From JAEEJA01 sp036343175 (lineage in GTDB: Bacteria; Bacillota; Clostridia; Lachnospirales; Lachnospiraceae), in assembly GCA_036343175.1 (NCBI GenBank), contig JAZASR010000013.1, positions 1 through 50,945 of the forward strand: a stretch of DNA of 50,945 nt. The letters run 5' to 3'. Positions within the stretch are counted from its first letter, which is position 1. Each line of letters opens with the position of its first letter. The notes beneath the pieces were generated by a model. It searched no databases. It saw only the letters and a program-made list of their open reading frames with translations, and was not told where the DNA came from. Shown here piece after piece: positions 17,086 to 23,553 of the stretch. The position numbers were made by a program, and so were the translations under genes.

Positions 17086-17268
17086 ATGGCTAAGACACTT
17101 AAGATCACATTAGTTAAATCTCCTATCGGAGCTGTTCCAAAGCAGAGAAAGACTGTTGCAGCCCTTGGACTTAAGAAGGTCAACAAGACAGTTGAGCTTC
17201 CTGACAATCCGGCTGTAAGAGGCATGATCTGGCAGGTTCAGCACCTTGTAAAGGTAGAAGAGAACTAA
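17086..17268 (+). CDS. rpmD: 50S ribosomal protein L30 (uL30)
   Basis: A 60-residue uL30: MAKTLKITLVKSPIG, then QRKTVAALGLKKVNKTVELP and RGMIWQVQHLVKVEE. The ATG at 17086 is chosen over the upstream ATGs because AAGGAGG lies at 17072-17078. An unusually long gap follows before rplO. Confidence 0.97.
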   Translation: MAKTLKITLVKSPIGAVPKQRKTVAALGLKKVNKTVELPDNPAVRGMIWQVQHLVKVEEN

Positions 17269-17433
17269 AGAATATCATCAAAGGATATAAACGGGAGCAA
17301 AGGGTCTTTCCTTTTGCTTCCGGTTTATGTTATATTAAAGAGCGAGGGCGTCACATGGGCAAGACTCCTGTCACCCGTGACGGAGATCTGTATGATTTCC
17401 TTAAAGCCCGCTAGTGTATAAAAGGAGAATAAA
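17269..17433 (+). other. Long hairpin-rich rpmD-rplO spacer
   Basis: The spacer is 165 bases, against about 10-45 bases for most gaps in this cluster. It holds an imperfect hairpin (17293-17328, GGGAGCAAAGG against CCTTTTGCTTCCGG) followed by an AT-rich tract, then CGTCAC/GTGACG (17349-17354 with 17377-17382), then a 19-codon ORF. It could be an internal attenuator or processing site. Confidence 0.5.
17355..17414 (+). CDS. Possible 19-codon ORF between rpmD and rplO
   Basis: An ATG at 17355 opens a 19-codon frame ending at TAG 17412-17414; the peptide reads MGKTPVTRDGDLYDFLKAR. GAGGG at 17344-17348 could serve as a ribosome site at six bases, and the ATG lies in the loop of the CGTCAC/GTGACG hairpin. 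I recognise no family. It may be a leader peptide, a true microprotein or chance. Confidence 0.3.
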   Translation: MGKTPVTRDGDLYDFLKAR

Positions 17434-17874
17434 ATGAATTTAACAGATTTAAGACCTGCAGAAGGTTCAGTTCAGAGCAACAATTTCAGACGCGGCCGCG
17501 GCCATGGATCAGGAAATGGAAAGACAGCCGGCAAGGGACATAAGGGTCAGAAGGCTCGTTCAGGAGCACCAAGACCAGGTTTCGAAGGCGGTCAGATGCC
17601 ATTATACAGACGTCTTCCTAAGAGAGGATTCACAGATATCAACTCTAAGAAGATCGTTGCCATCAATGTTGACAAGCTTGAGAAGTTCGACGATGGCGAT
17701 ACGGTAACAGTTGATAAGTTACTTGAAGAAGGCATTATCAAAGAGACATATGACGGTGTTAAGATCCTCGGCAACGGAGAGCTTACAAAGAAGTTAACTG
17801 TACAGGTTAATGCATTCAGTGCTAAAGCAAAGGAAAAGATTGAAGCATTAGGTGGAAAAGCAGAGGTGGTCTGA
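17434..17874 (+). CDS. rplO: 50S ribosomal protein L15 (uL15)
   Basis: A 146-residue uL15. The glycine/basic-rich N-terminal tail (GRGHGSGNGKTAGKGHKGQKAR) penetrates 23S rRNA, and the globular part has GFEGGQMPLYRRLPKRGF. An AAAGGAG site precedes it. It ends three bases before the secY ATG. Confidence 0.98.
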   Translation: MNLTDLRPAEGSVQSNNFRRGRGHGSGNGKTAGKGHKGQKARSGAPRPGFEGGQMPLYRRLPKRGFTDINSKKIVAINVDKLEKFDDGDTVTVDKLLEEGIIKETYDGVKILGNGELTKKLTVQVNAFSAKAKEKIEALGGKAEVV

Positions 17875-17877
17875 TAA

Positions 17878-19221
17878 ATGCAAAAGATAATTGAACAGAT
17901 TCGAAATTGCTTTAAGATCAAAGACCTGCGCAACAGGATTCTTTACACTCTGGTTGCGCTCGTTGTAGTCAGAATCGGTTGTCAGTTACCTCTTCCAGGC
18001 GTTGATTCAAGTTTTATTCAGGACTGGTTTGAGCAGCAGGATGCTATGGACTTCTTCAACCAGCTGACAGGTGGATCGTTTGCACAGATGTCGATATTCG
18101 CGTTGAATATTACGCCTTACATTACCGCATCCATCATCATTCAGCTCCTTACCATTGCAATTCCCCGTCTTGAGGAGCTTCACAAGGATGGTGAGTCTGG
18201 AAGAAGAAAGATGACTGAGTATACAAGATATCTTTCAGTTGTACTTTCAGTAGTTGAGGCTGTTGCCATGGCCATTGGCTTTGGTCAGCAGGGATATCTT
18301 ACAGATGGACTGACATTCACATCAGTCATGATCTGTATCGTATCGCTTACGGCAGGCGCTACATACCTTATGTGGCTCGGTGAGCAGATCACAGAGCACG
18401 GTATTGGAAATGGTATATCTATCATACTTCTTTACAATATCGTATCCAGAATGCCATCAGATATGCAGACCCTCTTCGAGAAGTTCGTTGCAGGTGCATC
18501 AAATGTAACCAATCAGCTTATCGGAGCTATCCTTATCATCGTGATCATAGTAGGTACAGTAGTACTTATCGTATATCTTTCAGATGGTGAGAGAAGGATC
18601 GCAGTTCAGTATTCCAATAAGACACAGGGCAGAAGGGTCATCGGAGGAAAGTCTTCACACATTCCTCTTAAGATCAACACAGCCGGCGTTATCCCGATCA
18701 TCTTCGCCGGTTCACTTTTCCAGATGCCTATTGTCATTGCACAGTTCGCAGGTGTTCAGCCTGGAACAGGTATCCATGCAACAACATTCCAGAAGTTCTT
18801 AACATATCTCAATCAGAATGCATGGTTCAATATCAACAGTGCATCGCAGTTCAAGTATACGATCGGATTTGTAGTATATGTTGCGCTCATCATATTCTTT
18901 GCATATTTCTACACAGCTATTACATTCAATCCTGCAGAAATATCATCCAATATGAAGAAGAGCGGCGGCTTCATACCTGGCATCAGACCTGGCAAGCCAA
19001 CTACAGACTATCTTACAAATGTGTTGAATAACATCATTATGATAGGTGCTATCGGTCTTTCTATAGTAACATTTATCCCTATCTTCTTTTCCGGAGCATT
19101 CGGAGCAGACGTATCCTTTGGCGGCACATCCCTGATCATTATAGTAGGTGTCGTACTGGAGACACTCAAGCAGATCCAGAGCAGAATGGTCGTAAGACAC
19201 TATAAGGGATTCGTCTCATGA
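17878..19221 (+). CDS. secY: Preprotein translocase subunit SecY
   Basis: A 447-residue membrane protein with ten predicted spans. It forms the protein-conducting channel used by SecA and the ribosome. Diagnostic stretches are RILYTLVALVVVRIGCQLPLPG near the N-terminus, FALNITPYITASIIIQLL (plug/TM2 region), EHGIGNGISIILL and GFIPGIRPGKPT in a cytosolic loop. It begins three bases after rplO, so translation is coupled. A 232-base hairpin-rich gap separates it from adk. Confidence 0.98.
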   Translation: MQKIIEQIRNCFKIKDLRNRILYTLVALVVVRIGCQLPLPGVDSSFIQDWFEQQDAMDFFNQLTGGSFAQMSIFALNITPYITASIIIQLLTIAIPRLEELHKDGESGRRKMTEYTRYLSVVLSVVEAVAMAIGFGQQGYLTDGLTFTSVMICIVSLTAGATYLMWLGEQITEHGIGNGISIILLYNIVSRMPSDMQTLFEKFVAGASNVTNQLIGAILIIVIIVGTVVLIVYLSDGERRIAVQYSNKTQGRRVIGGKSSHIPLKINTAGVIPIIFAGSLFQMPIVIAQFAGVQPGTGIHATTFQKFLTYLNQNAWFNINSASQFKYTIGFVVYVALIIFFAYFYTAITFNPAEISSNMKKSGGFIPGIRPGKPTTDYLTNVLNNIIMIGAIGLSIVTFIPIFFSGAFGADVSFGGTSLIIIVGVVLETLKQIQSRMVVRHYKGFVS

Positions 19222-19453
19222 TGCCACTGGTGAGGAATTTTTAAGGCACAGCTGCTTTTCGCAGCCTGTAAAGCTGTATCTTAAGTTCTTTAACGCCGCA
19301 GCTCATGAGTATGAAACGATATGAAACATCGCGGAAATGCGAATGAGCTGCAGCATGAAATAATATAATCGTTGAAAGTCAGACGTTTTTGGTTTATCAT
19401 AATCAAAGACGTCTACTTTTATGTACGTAAATTTTTATCAAAGGAGAAGTATT
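19222..19453 (+). promoter_or_regulatory. Hairpin-rich gap between secY and adk
   Basis: Three stems can be drawn. GCTGC/GCAGC closes on TTTTC just after secY. GCAGCTCAT (19298-19306) pairs with ATGAGCTGC (19343-19351). A 14-pair stem, AGACGTTTTTGGTT (19381-19394) with AATCAAAGACGTCT (19401-19414), closes on a six-base loop and is followed by ACTTTTATG. The last resembles a weak terminator or attenuator 30 bases before the adk ribosome site. Confidence 0.55.
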
Positions 19454-20104
19454 ATGAACATTATTATGCTTGGCGCACCTGGTTCAGGAAAAGGAACACA
19501 GGCAGGCAGGATCGCTGAAAAGTATGGTATTCCTCATATCTCAACAGGAGATATCTTCAGAGAGAATATCAAAAACGGCACAGAACTCGGAAAACAGGCA
19601 AAGGCTTATATGGACAAGGGCGAGCTCGTACCTGATGAGTTCGTATGCGACCTTGTACTTGACAGGATCCATCAGGATGACTGCAGCAAAGGCTATGTAC
19701 TCGATGGATTCCCTCGTACCATTCCACAGGCTGAGATCTTCGACAAGGCTTTAAAGGATGCAGGAGAGAAGATCGATGCGGCTATCTATATGGAGCTTTC
19801 TCTCGAGATCCTCAAGGAGCGCATGACAGGCAGACGTGTATGCCCTAAGTGCGGAGCAGGATACCATATCGTATCTATTCCTCCAAAGGTACCTGGGATC
19901 TGCGATGTATGCGGAAGCAAGCTCGTAACAAGAAAAGACGATAACATGGAGACTTTCCTTAACAGACAGGATGTATACAATAAAGAGACAGCACCTCTTG
20001 TTCCTCATTACGAGAAGCAGGGCCTTGTATATACGATCGAAGGCAAGAAAGGTCTCGAGCCATGCTGGGAGGATATCCAGAAGGTTCTCGATCCGATGGT
20101 CTGA
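19454..20104 (+). CDS. adk: Adenylate kinase, zinc-lid form
   Basis: A 216-residue enzyme converting ATP + AMP to 2 ADP. The P-loop is GAPGSGKGT (7-15), DGFPRT is present and the lid is the long form, with two Cys pairs (CPKCGAGYH and CDVCGSK) that bind zinc in Gram-positive enzymes. The frame is open 11 codons further upstream, but AAGGAG lies just before the ATG at 19454 and MNIIMLGAPG is the family start. Confidence 0.97.
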   Translation: MNIIMLGAPGSGKGTQAGRIAEKYGIPHISTGDIFRENIKNGTELGKQAKAYMDKGELVPDEFVCDLVLDRIHQDDCSKGYVLDGFPRTIPQAEIFDKALKDAGEKIDAAIYMELSLEILKERMTGRRVCPKCGAGYHIVSIPPKVPGICDVCGSKLVTRKDDNMETFLNRQDVYNKETAPLVPHYEKQGLVYTIEGKKGLEPCWEDIQKVLDPMV

Positions 20105-20240
20105 AAATACGGGTGAAAGATCATACAATGTAAATCAAAGCAGTCTGCCGGCATGAAAAAACGGGCATGCCTTTTAAGATAACGGGCTATGGCCGGCGGG
20201 CAGTTTTCATTATACATTAGAAAAGGAACATGATCATCAA

Positions 20241-21005
20241 ATGGCAGTAACGATTAAGACAAAAAATGAAATACAGCTCATGAGAGAGGCCGGTGAGATT
20301 CTCTCAAACGTACATGATTATCTTGAGGAGCTCGTAGAACCGGGCATCTCAACATATGAGCTTGACAGAAAAGCAGAAGAATTCATAAGAAAGAATAACT
20401 GCGAACCATCATTTAAAGGATATGATGGTTTCCCTGCGTCAATATGCGCATCAATTAATGAACAGATAATTCACGGAATTCCCGATAAAAAGACTATACT
20501 CCATGATGGAGATATCATTTCCATTGATACAGGTGTCATCTGGAAAGGCTATCAGTCAGACGCAGCCAGAACATGGACTGTAGGAACTGTTTCGGAAGAT
20601 GTTCAGAAGCTTGTTGACGTTACCCGTCAAAGCTTCTTTGAAGGGATAAAGAAGGCAAGAGCAGGCGGCCATCTCTTTGATATAGGGAAGGCGATTCAGG
20701 ACTATGTTACACCATATGGTTTCGGAATAGTCAGAGATTACGTAGGACACGGCATCGGAACGGATATGCATGAGGATCCTTCAGTACCTAACTTTAAACC
20801 TATCGGCCGCGGAATGAGGCTCGAAGCAGGCATGACGCTCGCAATAGAGCCGATGATAACTCTTGGCAGCTATGATGTGGAAGTGCTCGATAATGACTGG
20901 ACTGTAGTTACCGATGACGGGAGCTATGCTGCTCACTATGAGAATACTATCCTTATCACAGACGGTGATCCGGAGATACTTTCCCTCACACATGAGCCAA
21001 GGTAA
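20241..21005 (+). CDS. map: Methionine aminopeptidase, type I
   Basis: A 254-residue enzyme removing N-terminal methionine from new proteins. All five metal ligands are visible: D in SIDTGV, D in YQSDAART, H in GHGIGTDMHEDP, E in AIEPM and E in YENTILIT. There is no N-terminal zinc finger. It follows adk in the spc operon order normal for Firmicutes. The gap behind adk (136 bases) contains short inverted repeats such as GCCGGCATG...CATGCC. The ribosome site AAAAGGA is modest. Confidence 0.97.
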   Translation: MAVTIKTKNEIQLMREAGEILSNVHDYLEELVEPGISTYELDRKAEEFIRKNNCEPSFKGYDGFPASICASINEQIIHGIPDKKTILHDGDIISIDTGVIWKGYQSDAARTWTVGTVSEDVQKLVDVTRQSFFEGIKKARAGGHLFDIGKAIQDYVTPYGFGIVRDYVGHGIGTDMHEDPSVPNFKPIGRGMRLEAGMTLAIEPMITLGSYDVEVLDNDWTVVTDDGSYAAHYENTILITDGDPEILSLTHEPR

Positions 21006-21124
21006 TTATGGACCTTATGCATCATGAACTTAAGAAAAAGTCATCCGGATCATTTCAGGCAGTCGTGAAAAGCATGTTAACAGACGATCGGGCTTTATGC
21101 AGCCTGATCATTATGAAGTAATAA

Positions 21125-21155
21125 AGGCCCCTGTCCGGCACTTTGGCGGGGGTCT
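21125..21155 (+). other. Hairpin upstream of infA
   Basis: AGGCCCCTG (21125-21133) pairs with CGGGGGTCT (21147-21155), nine pairs including two G-U. It sits about 22 bases before the infA ribosome site. There is no U-run, so a regulatory or processing role is more likely than termination. Confidence 0.45.
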
Positions 21156-21192
21156 GTTATTGTAAAAGTACAAAGAAAGAGGAAGATAACAG

Positions 21193-21411
21193 ATGTCAAA
21201 AGAAGATGTAATCGAAATTGAAGGCATTGTAGTTGAAAAGCTGCCAAACGCGATGTTCCAGGTCGAGCTTGAGAACGGTCACAGGGTGCTTTCACACATA
21301 AGCGGCAAGCTCAGAAAGAACTTCATAAAGATACTTCCGGGTGACAAGGTCACAATAGAGATGTCCCCTTATGATCTTTCAAGGGGCCGTATCATCTGGA
21401 GAGATAAATGA
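21193..21411 (+). CDS. infA: Translation initiation factor IF-1
   Basis: A 72-residue S1/OB-fold protein with the standard MSKEDVIEIEG start, MFQVELENGHRVLSHISGK core and the GDKVTIEMSPYDLSRGRI end. It binds the 30S A-site during initiation. In most Firmicutes it is followed by rpmJ, rpsM, rpsK, rpsD, rpoA and rplQ; none is here, and the cluster ends at this gene. Confidence 0.97.
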   Translation: MSKEDVIEIEGIVVEKLPNAMFQVELENGHRVLSHISGKLRKNFIKILPGDKVTIEMSPYDLSRGRIIWRDK

Positions 21412-21795
21412 TCTGCTTCTTTAGCATTTAAGGTTTTTAAGTATCATTGGCTTTTTATTTTATAGTGCTCTTCCCGGGCCAAGCAATACCCGTCGGGTGC
21501 AATTCTTTTTTTGCTGATGATACTCGTAAACCTGTGTTCTCAAGGCAGTATTTCCTCACTCCCGTGGATAGATCCGGTCTGATCGGGAGCTGAAAAAGGA
21601 AAAAGTTGGAAACAATACCGGGAATAAAGGACATGTAAGCCGCATAGATACGCAATGTATAAGAAACTGCAAAAAAATGCAAAAAAATCAAAAAAGTGCT
21701 TGCATTTTCCGGAGACCCATAGTATAATCTTATTCGTTGTTGACAAAACGGTAGAACATTTAACAGATCGAATGTACTTCCAATGTTGATAATAA
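21412..21795 (+). other. Gene-free gap after infA
   Basis: No gene is seen. There is a weak hairpin around ACCCGTCGGGT (21489-21499) followed by a T-run at about 21505-21511, possibly the end of the infA transcript, and the tRNA promoter near the right side. RpmJ, the usual neighbour, was looked for and not found. Confidence 0.5.
21700..21728 (+). promoter_or_regulatory. Sigma-A promoter of tRNA-Lys
   Basis: TTGCAT (21700-21705) and a perfect TATAAT (21723-21728), 17 bases apart. Transcription would start about 60 bases before the tRNA. Confidence 0.75.
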
Positions 21796-21868
21796 GCGCT
21801 TCTAGCTCAGCTGGCAGAGCACCTGACTCTTAATCAGGGTGTCCAGGGTTCGAACCCCTGGAGGCGCA
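21796..21868 (+). tRNA. tRNA-Lys (anticodon CTT)
   Basis: A full cloverleaf of 73 bases. The acceptor stem GCGCTTC pairs with GAGGCGC, and the D-arm is GCTC...GAGC. The anticodon stem CCTGA/TCAGG holds loop CTCTTAA (anticodon CTT, lysine), and the T-arm CAGGGTTCGAACCCCTG has the GTTCGA loop. The 3' CCA is not encoded. It has its own promoter and a terminator-like tail, so it is independent of the ribosomal operon. Confidence 0.97.
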
Positions 21869-21873
21869 CTTTG

Positions 21874-21926
21874 AAGGTCCTTGTTTGGCAGTTATATTAC
21901 TGCTGGGTAGGGGCTTTATTTTTTTT
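21874..21926 (+). terminator. Probable tRNA-Lys terminator
   Basis: Imperfect pairing of AAGGTCCTT with AGGGGCTTT around an inner GCAGT/ACTGC stem, followed directly by ATTTTTTTT. Confidence 0.6.
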
Positions 21927-21933
21927 GCCTTTT

Positions 21934-22070
21934 TGAAGATGAGACCTTTTTAACAGATGGGACTTTTCTTTTTTACAAATGGGACTTTTTTAGAAGAAGC
22001 CTTTTTTAAAAGAAGGCTTTTTTAGATGAGTTTTTTGGCAGAAGCTTCTTTAATATATGAGGCTTTAGCT
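21934..22070. repeat. T-rich degenerate tandem repeats with a terminator-like stem
   Basis: Units like GATGAGACCTTTTTAACA, GATGGGACTTTTC and AATGGGACTTTTTTAGA follow each other, about 18-22 bases per unit. At 21998-22018 AGCCTT pairs with AAGGCT and is followed by TTTTT, a terminator-like stem. The whole is probably decayed terminator duplications. Confidence 0.5.
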
Positions 22071-22082
22071 GAGAAGCAAATA

Positions 22083-22111
22083 TAGACAGTTAAGTTCATA
22101 AATGTTATAAT
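22083..22111 (+). promoter_or_regulatory. Sigma-A promoter of ahcY
   Basis: TAGACA (22083-22088), a 17-base spacer and TGTTATAAT, which is an extended, perfect -10 (22106-22111). The start would be near 22118, leaving a 58-base leader. Confidence 0.75.
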
Positions 22112-22175
22112 ATAAAAGATTATGTACGTGGTTTATCAGCGCAGGCTGTTAATACAATTGAAAGAAGATACTACT

Positions 22176-23420
22176 ATGAGCATTATTCGTGACGAATCAT
22201 TATATCCTTCCGGAGATCTTAAGATCGAGTGGGTCAGAAGGAACTGCCCGCTGCTCAGAAGTCTGGAGGACGATTTCAGGCGGGAGCAGCCTTTTAAAGG
22301 CAGGAAAATAGCTTTATCCATTCACCTTGAAGCAAAGACCGCATACCTCTGCAAGGTCCTCAAAGCCGGCGGGGCCCTTATGTACGTTACAGGCTCCAAT
22401 CCTCTCTCCACCCAGGACGACGTGGCAGCAGCCCTTGTCCATGCCGGGCTGAATGTTTACGCATGGCATGGAGCTACAGAAGAGGAATATAATTCACATA
22501 TCAGAGAGACACTGTCTCACGATGCCAACATCATCATTGACGATGGCGGCGATCTTGTACACATGCTCCATACAGAGATGAAAGACAGATGTAAATATGT
22601 TATCGGAGGCTGCGAGGAGACAACTACCGGTATCATAAGGCTTAAGAGCATGGTTCGGGAAGGTAAGCTCGAGTTTCCGATGGTTATGGTAAATGATGCT
22701 GATTGCAAGCATCTTTTCGATAACAGATATGGTACAGGTCAGTCAGTGTGGAATGGTATAAACAGGACTACCAACCTTATCGTCGCAGGCAAGACCGTAG
22801 TAGTTGCAGGCTATGGCTGGTGCGGCAAGGGAGTTTCCATGAGAGCCAAGGCCTTAGGCGCCAGAGTGATCGTAACAGAAGTAGACCCGATCAAGGCTAT
22901 AGAGGCTGTAATGGACGGCTACGACGTCATGCCTATGAAGGAAGCGGCCAGATATGGTGATTTCTTCGTAACAGTAACGGGCTGCGCCGGAGTAATCGAT
23001 GAAGATGATCTCATGGAGATGAAGGAAGGGGCAATACTTGCAAATGCCGGCCATTTCGACGTTGAGATAGATATGAAGAAGCTGCGCGAGATAGCTGTTG
23101 AGGCAAAGGAGATGCGTCAGAATATCATGGGATATACACTTCCAAATGGTAAGCATATCTACGTGCTTGCTGAAGGAAGACTCGTAAATCTCGCAGCAGG
23201 CGATGGACACCCTGCAGAGATCATGGATATGAGCTTTGCAATACAGGCTCTTTCAGCTAAGTTTCTTGTTGATCACGAGCATGATGATCTTCCTAAGCTC
23301 ATAAAGGTTCCACACGAGGTCGACATGGAAGTTGCGAACAGGAAACTTAAGTTCCTTGGAAAGCAGATCGATACTCTCACACCTTTCCAGGAAGAGTATC
23401 TGCACAGCTCAACTGTTTGA
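22176..23420 (+). CDS. ahcY: S-adenosylhomocysteine hydrolase
   Basis: A 414-residue NAD-dependent enzyme that splits S-adenosylhomocysteine to adenosine and homocysteine in the methyl cycle. The NAD-binding Rossmann motif is AGYGWCGKG (211-219). The catalytic lysine, aspartate and asparagine appear in CKHLFDNRYG (about 177-186), and DDGGDLVHM matches the substrate region. It is the short bacterial/archaeal form. The frame opens at 22122, but that ATG would lie almost at the transcription start; the ATG at 22176 has GAAAGAAG upstream. Related enzymes can use S-inosylhomocysteine, which sequence alone does not exclude. Confidence 0.9.
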   Translation: MSIIRDESLYPSGDLKIEWVRRNCPLLRSLEDDFRREQPFKGRKIALSIHLEAKTAYLCKVLKAGGALMYVTGSNPLSTQDDVAAALVHAGLNVYAWHGATEEEYNSHIRETLSHDANIIIDDGGDLVHMLHTEMKDRCKYVIGGCEETTTGIIRLKSMVREGKLEFPMVMVNDADCKHLFDNRYGTGQSVWNGINRTTNLIVAGKTVVVAGYGWCGKGVSMRAKALGARVIVTEVDPIKAIEAVMDGYDVMPMKEAARYGDFFVTVTGCAGVIDEDDLMEMKEGAILANAGHFDVEIDMKKLREIAVEAKEMRQNIMGYTLPNGKHIYVLAEGRLVNLAAGDGHPAEIMDMSFAIQALSAKFLVDHEHDDLPKLIKVPHEVDMEVANRKLKFLGKQIDTLTPFQEEYLHSSTV

Positions 23421-23425
23421 TGATG

Positions 23426-23453
23426 GCTGCATGATCATGAAGTTAAATGCAGC
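23426..23453 (+). other. Inverted repeat after ahcY
   Basis: GCTGCAT and ATGCAGC form a perfect seven-pair stem with a 14-base loop right after the ahcY stop. No T-run follows, so termination is doubtful and read-through into the next gene is possible. Confidence 0.4.
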
Positions 23454-23553
23454 AGGAAACAGGAAGTGTGTAAATAAGGCGGATCTGTATGATTATCATG
23501 GAGATCGCTGATATAGATCAGTCTTTGATAAATATAGAAATGAGGTACATATA

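Noticed and set aside
21008..21121. 38-codon ORF between map and infA, where a KOW-protein gene is often found
   Set aside because: The peptide shows no KOW motif and the ribosome site is weak; it overlaps no known family.
21412..21700. Search for rpmJ or other alpha-operon genes after infA
   Set aside because: No frame reads like L36, S13 or S11.
22112..22175. SAM or SAH riboswitch before ahcY
   Set aside because: The leader is only about 58 bases and shows none of the conserved core motifs.
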